Positions 34,775 to 44,122 of a stretch of 64,000 bases of DNA are shown here, piece by piece. The notes under the pieces are model-generated. The model was not told where the DNA came from. It worked only from the letters and a program-made list of their open reading frames with translations, and did no database searches. This DNA comes from Epilithonimonas hungarica (lineage in GTDB: Bacteria; Bacteroidota; Bacteroidia; Flavobacteriales; Weeksellaceae), in assembly GCF_900102265.1 (NCBI RefSeq), contig NZ_FNBH01000004.1, positions 1 through 64,000 of the forward strand, given 5' to 3'. The stretch's first letter is position 1. Each line of letters begins with the position of its first letter. A program made the translations under genes and the position numbers.

Positions 34775-36738
34775 ATGAACAAACCTAACAGACATAAGAA
34801 TCACATATTAGAAACAGAATCCAATAAGTTTTATAGCAATTGTTTGCCAAACGAATGGTTTGCAGATAAGCCAGACCATGATTATGGGATAGACTATATA
34901 ACGCACATATCTGTAAATGGGCAAGTGGCAGGATTAAATTTTTCTGTGCAACTAAAAAGCAAAGAGAAAGAGTCTAACAAACAACATATTTCAATATCTA
35001 TTAAAACAGTCTACATTAGGGTTGTTTAATACAAAGCTTGAACCTGTTTTGCTGGTTGCATATGTGCAGGAGGACAAGGAAGCTTATTGGTACTGGTACA
35101 ACGACCTAAATCTCGACCTAACTAAAATACAAAAAATGGTTAGGATAAATATTCCAAGGGCTAATAAATTAAGTCAGATTGATTGGAATGTTGTCACAAA
35201 ATATGTTCAAGATATTTTTAGCATAAAAACATTAATTGATGGTGTAAGGGCATTAGAATATACAGAATTGTCAAATACAGAGGTTTTAGCGTGGCGAAAT
35301 TATTATACTGGTAAATACGAGGACGCTTCTTTCTATTTTAAAAGCCTGTTAAAGGAAAAACAGAAAAATCAGGTAGTAATACTTGAAGGTTTGGCACATA
35401 GTCAATATATGTCCTTTAATTACAAGGATGCATTACAAACGATTAATAAATGTATTGAAAATGTAGGTACAGAAAATCAGTATTTGACCAAAGCTTGTAT
35501 TCTGGCAGAAGACGGTGTTGTAACAAGAAGCAAAGGCAAGCTCATTGAAGCAAAAAATATTTTTTATCAGTATCTTTTAGAGGGGAATGATAACGAAATC
35601 GGGCATTATAATTTCGCCAATACTTTAAAAAGTCTGGGTGATTTGGAAGAAGCTGTTAAACAATATAAGCTATGCTTACAGATAAACCCAAATAATGCCC
35701 AAGCATGGAAAAATTTAGGTTCAATATACTATGGACTTACATAGCCATGAGGAAGAAATTGTTTGTTATGATAAAGCTTTAAAAATTAATCCCAATCTTC
35801 CACAGGCATTATTTAGTAAAGGTGTAACACTCTCTCATATTTATAAAAAACATACAGAGGGGTTATCCCTTATGCTAAAATCAAATGAGTATGAAGAAGA
35901 AATGATGAATGGATTTCCGATTGGATATTTTTGGATTGCATATACTTATGAGAAACTTGATAAGATTGATGAATCATTACGCTATATTGATAAGGGCTTA
36001 AGTATTGATCCCGAAAATTTATTTATGCTTGACTTTAAAACTAATTTATTAGCTTTTAATTTCGACAAAAATGATAAATTAAAGAATATTGCTATTGCAT
36101 TTTTTGAATATCGACTTGAATTAGATAATCATTTCAAAAGCTTATACTATTTTATTAAAGCCAAAGAAATTCATGACGAAAACACAATTCTTGAATTGCT
36201 TAAAAAATATACTGCAATAGTCAAATTTGCTGATTTAGGTACATTTACAAAGTGTGAGTTAAAATTACCGGACTTATTAAAATTTCTATTACACTATGAT
36301 AAATACTTAACCCTTCGGCAAACTTATCCATTAAGTAGGTATCTGAATCATCTTATATCCCCAAATCACTCAATATCATCAGAGTTTTATGAGATAATGG
36401 ATTTGATTTTTGCAAAAAGTTTCAGTGATGCCATTGAAGAATACTATAAGGCTGGAAATATGAAGCTAATTGGCGAAGAGATACTTAACGGTCTTTCCTT
36501 TTTGCCTAACGCTATTTTTGAATTGATTCCCAATGAAGAATATACTCAAGATGAAGCAGTAGCAATAATGGCGCATACTTATTTAGAATATCCCAATATA
36601 GCTGTTTGCGAACTTGGTATTCAAATCGGATTAATTACGGGGAATTTTGGACTTGAAAAAGTAGACCCTGCAGATATATTGTCTGATTCATGGTATGAAG
36701 AGTTTAGAGAAAATACTTTAATCTACATAAACCTTTAA
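34775..36738 (+). pseudogene. DUF4365-TPR protein, frameshifted twice
   Basis: The N-terminal part (34775-35020) is a DUF4365 domain (PNEWFADKPDHDYGIDYITHI, FSVQLKSKEK), a restriction-endonuclease-like fold found in defence-linked proteins. It breaks near 35000 because AAAA stands where AAA is needed (SISIK, then QSTLGLFNTKLEPVLLVAY continues in the next frame). The rest of DUF4365 and TPR repeats run to about 35740, where a second one-base indel occurs after SIYYGLT. TPR repeats resume at HEEEIVCYDKALKINPN and run to the stop at 36738. The rebuilt protein has about 650 residues. Only two clean indels suggest recent decay or base-calling errors. Confidence 0.75.
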
Positions 36739-37524
36739 AAGAGAAATAAGTGTTAATGACAAAAGAACAACTAATAAGTATGTATTTTAGGGGTAATATA
36801 TTAATTTTATTTCTATCGCTTTGGTCTAAAGTGATAAATCTAAAAATAGGAAATTTTTATATTTGATAGTCTGTGTTTTAAAAATATTTGTGATAAAAAA
36901 AGAATGTTTTTTTGGAAATACTAAAAAAAGACATACATTTTGCACCTGTAAAAACAGACGCTCGTAATCTTGTTTTAAAAAGTGACCTATTCGGTGACCT
37001 GAAGATTAAGAGAATAGTATAAAGCTTATGGATAGGTTTTTTTTCTATAAGATTGAGTCCCGTCCGGACCGTCATCCGATAAAAAACTTATTGTTAGTTC
37101 CGTTTAGTTTCACCGGGTCGTCATACTTTAATGTCTGAATCTAGAAATCCTGTAACATCAACCTTATAAACGTCCGCCAACATTATTGTAATCAAACTTC
37201 ATTATGGTTCCTGCCAACTGATACGAGATTATTGGAATAATAATATGTTTTGATGTACAATCTTCCTACGCAGCTAAGTAAATGGTATTGGAAGGTAGAT
37301 TATCCATTTTAATTATAGCTGGATAATATTCAATATAAATTAGTACATTTGAATATAAAAATGAATCAGAGACCTACATTTTAAAAGTGAGTGATTCGGT
37401 GAGTAGCTGAAACCTGATTTCAAAAAATGTCGACAAATAAAGAGATCTAAAGAGAAGGTGGTTTTCCCTCACTCTCCGCCAGTTGGGGAACCAAAATAAG
37501 CTAAAACGCTGTAAACATAAATGT
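36739..37524. other. Gene-free stretch with att-like remnant
   Basis: No convincing gene is seen over about 785 bp. Two imperfect copies of a short phrase, AAAGTGA followed by ATTCGGTGA, occur near 36980-37005 and 37385-37405. The 3' part holds CCCTCACTCTCCGCCA (37466-37481), like the end of a tRNA-Ser gene. This pattern is typical of a former integration boundary. Confidence 0.45.
37466..37481 (+). other. tRNA-Ser 3'-end-like att site remnant
   Basis: CCCTCACTCTCCGCCA equals the 3' T-stem, acceptor stem and CCA of a bacterial tRNA-Ser. Upstream bases (GGTTTT) do not continue as a T-loop, so this is not a whole tRNA. Integrative elements leave such copies at one end. Confidence 0.45.
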
Positions 37525-37536
37525 TTACAGCGTTTT
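37503..37536. terminator. Strong bidirectional terminator
   Basis: AAAACGCTGTAAACAT pairs perfectly with its complement across a 2-nt loop (16-bp stem) and is followed by T or preceded by A runs. The stop codon of the truncated hydrolase lies inside the stem. Confidence 0.85.
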
Positions 37537-37773
37537 TTGTTTTAGCACTGTTGAGCCGTAATTATAGATAAACTTCTTACCATTTTTTATGATACCTACT
37601 GAAATACCGACTCTGGAATGATTTTGCATAAAAGCAGAAACTGAACGCTGTACCAATGAATCCAAAGGCGTCTTTAATCGATTATCAGTTGGTAATTGAG
37701 CAATCGTCTGCTGTGAAAATAATACTGCAAACAGAAGTAATACAATCTTGATGATCTGAAATGACCTTTTCAT
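37525..37773 (-). pseudogene. Truncated serine hydrolase (class C beta-lactamase family), N-terminal remnant
   Basis: The 82-residue frame has a signal peptide (FAVLFSQQTIAQ) and the start of a beta-lactamase-like hydrolase, LDSLVQRSVSAFMQ and HSRVGISVGIIKNGKKFIYNYGST. It breaks off before the SxxK active site and ends VLKQKTL inside a terminator stem. It is therefore catalytically dead. A fusion of the gene start to a foreign terminator by deletion is the simplest explanation. Confidence 0.75.
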
Positions 37774-38199
37774 TGGAAATATTTAGTGGTTAATTATACT
37801 AATGACAATCGTAATAATCAAATTGTTACATGATAATCGCCATCCTTAACGAGAATGGTATCGGTCTGAGTCAAAAGATGAGCAATACGGATCATAACAA
37901 GTTCCACAATGAACGTGAGATAACTCTTATCCATATTGATAAGTTGATAAGTACGGTGACTGCTCACCAACTTCTTTCCAGCTTCTCTACATCCAGCTTA
38001 AAAATCCATAGAGATTCACGAATGAGTAATAATCCATCTGACAATTGTTTTCAGCCCATTTTCTCGAAATCAATGGAATGAGACCGATAGAATTTTTACA
38101 GAAGAGATAGAAGATGATCGAATTGATGAAATACCTCTATATATTTTGATTCAATGCGTATATTTGAAATGTTCAAGAATAATTAAATAATAGATAAAT
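37774..38199. other. Intergenic stretch with a possible decayed gene
   Basis: On the minus strand, 37830-38080 gives protein-like pieces in two frames (for example INMDKSYLTFIVELVMIRIAH, cut by shifts) but nothing that can be named. The last part probably holds the promoter of the gene at 38200. Confidence 0.3.
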
Positions 38200-38942
38200 A
38201 TGGGATTTTTTGACTTTTTCAATACAAAACAAAAAGACAATATTGAATTAAAGGAAACTGACAAAGTAAGTTCACTAACTGAAAAAATCAATGAAAATTC
38301 TATTCCTGATGATGGATACCATAAACCGTCAAATTGGACCTCGAATTATATTTATGGATTCATTAATGGAAATCCAATGCAAAAAATTTCTAATCATAAT
38401 GATTTAATCGAAATTATTAGAAATACTGTTGGTGATGGAAAAGGTTACATTGCAATAGATTCGATATTCCTCCGTATAATTTAATAAATCATAAAGGCGC
38501 TACTGCCTGGGATTTAGCTTGGTTTTGGTTGTATATTCAGGACCAAGGGAAAATTATTTCTGAAATTGCAAGAAATGAAACTGCTACAATTGTTCGATCT
38601 GAAAATTTAGATCTATTAGAAAATTTCAGGATTTGGCCAAATGATAACTTAGATCCCCATAAAAATAATCAATATGATAAGTTCGTTCCTTTTGTCCTAC
38701 CTTATTTAACTTATTCTATAGATGATGATAAAGATGAGAAGCATTGGGTGAAGATGATAAATGCTGAATTACAGTTACAAGGACACGCTCATACTTATAT
38801 AGAAAACTTCAACCGTGTTTTGTCAAATAATATTGAAGGGCACATTATGACTTTAGGTTTTGGTGAATTTAACAGAGAAAATTTAGACGACATGATCAAT
38901 AAATTCACAGATTTTTATGACCAAAATATGAGTGGGAAATAA
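38200..38942 (+). pseudogene. Unknown cytoplasmic protein gene with one frameshift
   Basis: Two adjoining frames make one protein if one T is added near 38462: the first ends with GKGYIAID, the second continues with DIPPYNLINHKGATAWDLAWFWLYIQDQ and runs to the stop at 38942. The rebuilt product has about 247 residues, with no signal peptide and no known domain. The single indel in a short T run could be a sequencing error or a real lesion. Confidence 0.6.
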
Positions 38943-39014
38943 AACGTTTTTTTTGTAATGCGGTCTAATTTTGCAAAGTTTATGATAGTTTTCAATTAAA
39001 TAAAGAAACTAATT

Positions 39015-39536
39015 ATGCGAATAGCTTTTACAGGTTCCCATAGGGTCGGAAAAACAACTTTGGCGGAAGAGATTGCTGATAGTTTACCTGATTACGAATT
39101 TATAAATGAACCTTACTTACAACTTGAGGAGGAAGGATATCTATTTTCAGAAGTACCGACATTGGACGATTATATTGAGCAATTCAATTTTTCTGTTGAA
39201 CAACTACAAAATAGTGGAGACAATGTGATTTTTGACCGTTGTCCATTAGACCTCCTGGCGTATGTCTATGCGGTTGGCAAAAAGAAAAATATATCTGATC
39301 TCTACGAAGAGATGGCCGCGGCAATTGCTGAAATTGACCTATTGGTTTTTGTTCCCATAGAAAAATTTGATCTAATAGTTTGCCAGGGATCGGATCTGCC
39401 GAATCTAAGACAGGAAGTAAATGATATTTTAGAGGACTGGATCGGAGATTTCAGCAATGAAGTTCTGGAAGTAAGCGGAACTTTAGAGAAGAGGAAAAAG
39501 CAAATATTGGATAAGATAAGTGATATGGAAAAGTAG
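39015..39536 (+). CDS. AAA_28-type P-loop ATPase
   Basis: The 173-residue protein starts with Walker A GSHRVGKTT, has a likely Walker B/switch region NVIFDRCPLDLLAYVYAVG, and ends in a basic coiled segment. It resembles AAA_28/deoxynucleoside-kinase-like ATPases. Such proteins may phosphorylate small molecules, but the substrate is unknown. It stands alone between a frameshifted gene and a convergent DUF6265 gene. Confidence 0.8.
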   Translation: MRIAFTGSHRVGKTTLAEEIADSLPDYEFINEPYLQLEEEGYLFSEVPTLDDYIEQFNFSVEQLQNSGDNVIFDRCPLDLLAYVYAVGKKKNISDLYEEMAAAIAEIDLLVFVPIEKFDLIVCQGSDLPNLRQEVNDILEDWIGDFSNEVLEVSGTLEKRKKQILDKISDMEK

Positions 39537-39552
39537 AAATTTACCTGTATTT

Positions 39553-40032
39553 TTATTTCACTCTTTTCATTGGAAAGGTCTGTTTGCGCTTCTGTCCGTT
39601 TTTTGTTCCTGAAATTTCGGCTATCAATGAATCGGAAGTGATTTTTGTGTAAGCGATGATCTGCGGAAAGTCGTGCTGTGGATTTTCAAAGACCAATTGA
39701 TCTTCAGAAATAATTTTGGCAGCAAAACGGACAGGCAGACCATCATTTTGATTTTTGACAGTCGGAATGTAAAACAACTTTTTATTTTCCTGCACAAGCC
39801 GAACGCTTTCAAAAACGATCATGTCTTTGTCTTTTATACAATAACTTTTCCCCGACAGTTCATTATTGCCAGCCTTGGTCCAGGTCTCATAGATGCTGCC
39901 TTTTTGGGTTTTATTTTCCCAGGTACCGATCAGCCATTCTGCTTTTTGAATGTCTTTTGTCTGCTTTATTGTCCAGGCATAAAGAATGGCCAAACTAACG
40001 ACCGTGATAAAAAATTTTGCTCCTGTTTTCAT
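39553..40032 (-). CDS. DUF6265-type secreted or membrane-anchored protein
   Basis: The 159-residue protein has an N-terminal hydrophobic signal or anchor and a lipocalin-like beta-rich domain: WLIGTWENKTQKGSIYETWTKAGNNELSGKSYCIK and FENPQHDFPQIIAYT. Both motifs fit DUF6265. The function of the family is unknown. The ATG at 40030-40032 follows an AT-rich leader. Confidence 0.8.
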   Translation of the reverse strand: MKTGAKFFITVVSLAILYAWTIKQTKDIQKAEWLIGTWENKTQKGSIYETWTKAGNNELSGKSYCIKDKDMIVFESVRLVQENKKLFYIPTVKNQNDGLPVRFAAKIISEDQLVFENPQHDFPQIIAYTKITSDSLIAEISGTKNGQKRKQTFPMKRVK

Positions 40033-40164
40033 AATCTTAGCTCATTGAATAATTGTCATTTTATTTAATTTCCAAACACGGGATCATTTCTTTGTTGAAA
40101 ATTTTAGATAGCAAAGTTGCAATGTTTTTGAAAATTAAAATTGTAAAAGTGGGACAAGGCTAAT

Positions 40165-40271
40165 CCGATGTCGCAGATTTATAATCCGTGACCATACTAT
40201 TAATCATACATTTTTTAAATTGTGTTTGTTGTAAAAGCCAGCACGAGCGAGACGCTCGCGCCAGCGTGGGG
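40165..40271. repeat. Palindromic interspersed repeat, copy A
   Basis: It has the layout of the family described for copies B-I: CCGATGTCGC, a CGGATT/AATCCG-type hairpin (here CAGATT), an AT-rich centre with ATTGTGTTTGTTGTAAAA, and a closing CGAGCGAGACGCTCG hairpin ending CCAGCGTGGGG. It cuts an excisionase-like gene on its right side, so the repeat arrived by insertion or recombination. Confidence 0.85.
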
Positions 40272-40415
40272 AGATTTTCAGAAGTGCTTTGACCTCTGAC
40301 GAACGAAGCCATAATTTCTGCTGGAAATCTTTATTTGAAACAGGTTTTGTATGTCTTCCAGCAATTCGGTTCTAAATTCCTGAAGGTCTTTTCTGGTGAT
40401 CAGGTTTACAATCAC
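40272..40415 (-). pseudogene. Excisionase/HTH-type gene fragment cut by repeat A
   Basis: From a GTG at 40415 the minus strand encodes VIVNLITRKDLQEFRTELL, then EDIQNLF, and after a frame change WLRSSEVKALLKIS. These are the N-terminal helix and the first HTH helix of Bacteroidota excisionase-type DNA-binding proteins. The repeat begins exactly where the next residue (Pro) of the HTH would be. It is a relic of an integrative element. Confidence 0.6.
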
Positions 40416-40463
40416 ATAGATTTTCTCTGGCAAGTATCATCTAATAATATTAGTCCCCATAAA

Positions 40464-40507
40464 AAAAAGTCAATAGCAGGGCAGGGGTTTCCCACTATTG
40501 ACTTTTT
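40464..40507. terminator. Bidirectional terminator
   Basis: AAAAAGTCAATAG pairs with CTATTGACTTTTT. It sits 16 bp after the stop of the minus-strand gene at 40523-41140. Confidence 0.8.
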
Positions 40508-40522
40508 AATTTCAATGTAAAA

Positions 40523-41140
40523 TCAATTAGAATTGCAATTCTTCTGGTAAAATTCGATAAAAGGAAAAGGTGTTTTATCAAATTTTATTTCACCATTATC
40601 ATACGCTTTTTCCATTGTAGGGCAATCATCTTTGAAAAATTTCAGAATATATTTGATGTTGGCTTTTTTCTGAAAAGTATTTATCGTCAGAGGTCCAGCA
40701 TCATACCAGGTCAGGATAGGTTGGATCTCTTTATCTTTATATTTTATAAAAAAACTCGTTCCCTTACCGTAGATAGAACGATTGGGAACTCCTCCAAGAT
40801 TTGTGACGTCCTGCTTTGTTGTGGTGTAAATGGTAATTCCTTTTTCTTCATAAACCTTATACACCCAGTAAAGTTTGCCAGCGTATGTCACAGGTATTCC
40901 CATCGCCTTATTTTTTCCATCAGGAGAAGTGTATTCTATACCTGATAATTCTGTGAGGCTTATGAGCTCTTTTTTACTTGCTTCAGATTCTTTGAATCTT
41001 ATTTCACCTTTTTTATTAACTTCTGAGGGCAGGTCTGCCAAGCCAGTTCTTTTGCTTCCGTTCTTGTAAGTAACCGTTGCTGCATTTTTTTGTCCGAAAA
41101 AAAGCACCGGAATAAAAAGAAAAATCATCGTGTGTTTCAT
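40523..41140 (-). CDS. Secreted protein of unknown function
   Basis: The 205-residue protein has a signal peptide (MKHTMIFLFIPVLFFGQ) and a beta-rich mature part with YKNGSKRTGLADLPSEV, similar to periplasmic or outer-membrane-attached beta-sandwich proteins. Three Cys are in the precursor, including DDCPTMEKAY. No family was recognised. It lies 18 bp after the next minus-strand gene and may share its operon. Confidence 0.7.
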   Translation of the reverse strand: MKHTMIFLFIPVLFFGQKNAATVTYKNGSKRTGLADLPSEVNKKGEIRFKESEASKKELISLTELSGIEYTSPDGKNKAMGIPVTYAGKLYWVYKVYEEKGITIYTTTKQDVTNLGGVPNRSIYGKGTSFFIKYKDKEIQPILTWYDAGPLTINTFQKKANIKYILKFFKDDCPTMEKAYDNGEIKFDKTPFPFIEFYQKNCNSN

Positions 41141-41158
41141 TTGTTTGTTTTAATTATG

Positions 41159-41659
41159 TTATTTTTTCTGCTTATAAATTAATGGATTTCTATGTTTCTT
41201 TTTGAATGCTTTGACAATAAGATAAAGAGAAGTATATTCTGAAAAAGGAAAATTTTCGACCTTTTCTGTTGTGATTATATTTGTCATTGATACAATGTTA
41301 AGATTAACCTCTCCATTTTTAGAATCATATTCAATTTTTAACTTTCTTATTTTTGACCAGCTAAAACGAACATTCCTCAAAGTAATACCATCATCATTTA
41401 CCATTATGATAGGTTCTTTCCAAACTTTATATATTTTATATAAACTGAAAAAAATTGCAAAAAGTCCAATTTTGACTATTGCTTCTTTATAACTGGTAAA
41501 ATAGTATAACGAAAGCAAAGTAATTATTACTAATATAAATGTCAGTAAAGAGGCTTTTGGACTTTCAAAATATTTCCTAGGGTAAGCTCCTTGGAGAATT
41601 CTAAAATTACGTGAACGCTTAAAGTGTAATGCGCGGATTTTATCATTTTTATCTTTCAT
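41159..41659 (-). CDS. Membrane protein with PH-like domain
   Basis: The 166-residue protein has two transmembrane segments (ASLLTFILVIITLLSLYYFT and AIVKIGLFAIFFSLYKIYKV) and a C-terminal domain with IIMVNDDGITLRNVRFSWSKIRKLKIEY, the pattern of bacterial PH-like domains. Its role is unknown. It lies between two secreted-protein genes on the same strand. Confidence 0.7.
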   Translation of the reverse strand: MKDKNDKIRALHFKRSRNFRILQGAYPRKYFESPKASLLTFILVIITLLSLYYFTSYKEAIVKIGLFAIFFSLYKIYKVWKEPIIMVNDDGITLRNVRFSWSKIRKLKIEYDSKNGEVNLNIVSMTNIITTEKVENFPFSEYTSLYLIVKAFKKKHRNPLIYKQKK

Positions 41660-41690
41660 CTGTGTCTGAAAGCAAAGTTAATAAATATGT

Positions 41691-42800
41691 TTATTCCACC
41701 TTGGCTTTTTCATTTCCAGAATTGATTCCCCAATTTATTCCCAATAGCGAAATCAGATTACGGCCTTCTCCGAAATTCTTTCCGTAAGCTCCGACCAAAT
41801 ATAGGTTCTCAGAGATCTTGTAACGCAAATTTCCTACGGAACGGAAGGTATTTTTCACGTCATTATTCCGTTGGATAAATTCATATCCGATAGAAAATGC
41901 TTTCAACTCAAGTTCCAGCTTACCTCCAAAATCCAAGGAATTTTCTTTGAAATAGCTCCCTGCGTCATCCCGATTCAGACCATCTGACAAGTATCTTCCC
42001 ACAGCATAAAAATTAAGATATTGGGTATTCTCTTTATTCAGATTGATTGCCAAATTCACTGTAGTCCAGATACCCAACCTACCGAATCTTCTTGTAGAAA
42101 AATCCCCATCGATAAAGAAATTACTATAGGCAACAGCACCATCAACAGCTAACAAAGGCTTAGTTTTCAAAACATTTTCCAGAGAAGATTCATTTTTGCT
42201 TTCTTCAACAGCGGTCAATATCCTTGTTTCGATTTCCTTATACTTTTCAGGATTCTCTATTCTCAGCACATCGGTAGCACCTTCTCTTTTCAGAGTCTCA
42301 GCGAGACCTTTTAAATTTTGAAACTCTGCCAGATTCGCTTTGAGCAGTTTTTCTTTGAAGCTTTTCGGATAAATCTTAAAAAGAGTTGTTCTGGCACCTA
42401 CAGAAATATTATTTAAGGTTTTACCCGTAAGTGTATCCTTTGAATTGATGGATGCAGCGGATATACTTGCCATTTTTACTGAAGAAAAATATCGCTCTTT
42501 TTCTCCGTCAAAGCCAATATATTTCAGCGCATTCATTTTTTTATGCTTAAAGAACCAGAATGGCGTAAACTCGACAGCATAGTTTTTCGGAAACCCATTG
42601 CCCTCGGTAAGGGCATTCAGTATGCTAAGGGAAAATGCCTTGGAAGAATTCGGGCGTTCAATATTGGAGGCACTTTCGTCCAAGAGGATAAATCCTGGTG
42701 AAGTAGGAATTTCCATATCTTTCAATGTCACTGTGTCTTTTTGGGCAAAAGTAAATTGTTGCGATAAAAGGACTATTATGATAAGATAGAGCTTTTTCAT
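41691..42800 (-). CDS. Outer-membrane/periplasmic beta-rich protein, unknown
   Basis: The 369-residue protein has a signal peptide (LLSQQFTFAQ). The C-terminal half alternates like beta strands of a barrel (FGRLGIWTTVNLAINLNKENTQYLNFYAVGRYL, YKISENLYLVGAYGKNFGEGRNLISLLGINWGIN). The centre has a helical region. It overlaps the upstream small gene by four bases (ATGA), so the pair is translationally coupled. The family is unknown. Confidence 0.7.
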   Translation of the reverse strand: MKKLYLIIIVLLSQQFTFAQKDTVTLKDMEIPTSPGFILLDESASNIERPNSSKAFSLSILNALTEGNGFPKNYAVEFTPFWFFKHKKMNALKYIGFDGEKERYFSSVKMASISAASINSKDTLTGKTLNNISVGARTTLFKIYPKSFKEKLLKANLAEFQNLKGLAETLKREGATDVLRIENPEKYKEIETRILTAVEESKNESSLENVLKTKPLLAVDGAVAYSNFFIDGDFSTRRFGRLGIWTTVNLAINLNKENTQYLNFYAVGRYLSDGLNRDDAGSYFKENSLDFGGKLELELKAFSIGYEFIQRNNDVKNTFRSVGNLRYKISENLYLVGAYGKNFGEGRNLISLLGINWGINSGNEKAKVE

Positions 42801-43198
42801 AACAATTGAATTATAGATGATATTGAAACGATGTTCTTTTTAGGAGTAATTGTAAGGTCTGACTGTTTTTGAAACGAAAAATTTTCGGTTCCGTTTACTC
42901 CACCGGAAAACTTGTAGTTTATGTACAGATTTTCGATTGCGCTTTCTCTCTGTTCCATCGTAAATCGGTTTAAGTTGATAATGACCCCTACAAATATGTA
43001 AGCACCGTTGTTACTTTCTGCTGTACCAATTGATGTTTCGGGAATATTCCCATCCTTAGGTGTAGAGTGCCCGAGAACTCCTGAGCTAGCTCCATTCTTT
43101 ACTCTTGAAAATTCGCTGTAGGCTGTACCAACAGTACCTACTGTAACTTCTAATTTGATAATGCCGGTGGAATGCCCCACCTGATAAGATTGTTGCAT
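42797..43198 (-). CDS. Unknown soluble protein coupled to the beta-rich membrane protein
   Basis: The 133-residue protein has no signal peptide. It is rich in Gly, Ser and beta-prone residues (GIIKLEVTVGTVGTAYSEFSR, AYIFVGVIINLNRF). No family was recognised. The stop codon overlaps the start of the 41691-42800 gene. It lies next to the damaged IS1-family element, which may have supplied or disturbed its promoter. Confidence 0.6.
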   Translation of the reverse strand: MQQSYQVGHSTGIIKLEVTVGTVGTAYSEFSRVKNGASSGVLGHSTPKDGNIPETSIGTAESNNGAYIFVGVIINLNRFTMEQRESAIENLYINYKFSGGVNGTENFSFQKQSDLTITPKKNIVSISSIIQLL

Positions 43199-43258
43199 GT
43201 TTTTTAGTTTTTATGGTTAGTAATATTTAGTTTTTTCCGAGAGGATAGTAATAATTTT

Positions 43259-43940
43259 CTATGCCCACAGATAAATTCTCGTTACTGCCTTTAGCATTGT
43301 TATTTCTTTTGAAAATGCTATGGTTCTTCTGTTCAATCTTTTTAGATATGTCCTGAGATTAAGATTCATCCTTTCCAGGTTTTGTATTCCTTTGGAAAAC
43401 GTGCGATGTATTTCTTTTAGAATAAGGTATTGATAGTTGACTAGTTTATCAGTTATTATTTGACGTGGGTTTGAAATCAATAGGTCATCAATAACTTTCC
43501 TGATTGTTTTATTCGTTCTTTTTCCCACATAGAAGCGTACTACCTTCTTACTTTCCCGCTCCAATGCACAGGCTATCCAGATTCTATTTTCTCTTCTACC
43601 TACATAGGTGCAGAGTTCATCCACTTCATAAATCTTGTTTGATGTTAGTATCGGCTGCTGTATTTTTTGGGCGATACTTCTTATTCTATTGAGTAATGTT
43701 GTCGTTGAAATCCGCAAAAGCCTAGCAATACCTCTTATACCGCAACCTTCTTTAATAAATTTAATGATAAATCCATTAACTTTTGGAGAATATGCTTTGT
43801 AAAACATAAGATATCTGCCAGGTTTTATGCCAAGATTTGCAGTGCAAACGTTGAATGCCTTTGGAACTTTTCCCATATTTTACTCCTTTTCGCTCGCACT
43901 GCAAACAGTTTTCCTGTCTGTAATTTTCTATTTCAATCAT
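43259..43940 (-). pseudogene. IS1-family transposase, frameshifted
   Basis: The ATG at 43938-43940 starts MIEIENYRQENCLQCERKGVKYGKSSKGIQRLHCKSWHKTW, the N-terminal zinc-finger (CxxC) domain. The frame then changes near 43815, and the second frame gives the DDE domain: ISTTTLLNRIRSIAQ, DELCTYVGRRENRIWI, NPRQIITDKLVNYQYLI and HRTFSKGIQNLERMNLNLRTYLKRLNRRT, followed by FSKE and RIYLWA, all conserved in IS1-like enzymes. A programmed shift as in IS1 InsA-InsB is possible, but the site lacks the A6C slippery run, and the second zinc-finger Cys is Trp, so decay is likelier. Confidence 0.75.
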
Positions 43941-44121
43941 TATCAACTTTTCTGATACATCTACAATGTATCACAGTGTTTTAAGTTATGTATTTTTTAC
44001 TAATTATTATTGTTTAATGATTTACTACCTTCAAATTTTTCATTTTTTATTGATTTTTTAAATTTGAATATATCAGATTTTCAATCATTTACGGGGTTGT
44101 CAACTTTTCTGATACACGACC
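43259..44121 (-). mobile_element. IS1-family element, damaged; one end visible
   Basis: The right terminal repeat is 44098-44121 (minus strand reads GGTCGTGTATCAGAAAAGTT and on), directly joined to a Rhs-tip fragment at EHY. An inner copy of ATCAACTTTTCTGATACA lies at 43942-43960. No matching left end was found between 43199 and 43258, and the rest of the interrupted Rhs sequence is missing there, so a deletion followed insertion. Confidence 0.65.
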
Positions 44122-44122
44122 T

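Noticed and set aside
37441..37500. Complete tRNA or tmRNA gene
   Set aside because: Only the last 16 bases match a tRNA-Ser end; no D-arm, anticodon arm or T-loop can be folded upstream.
40335..40520. Plus-strand 61-residue open frame
   Set aside because: It is antisense to the excisionase-type fragment and runs into a terminator hairpin; composition is not protein-like.
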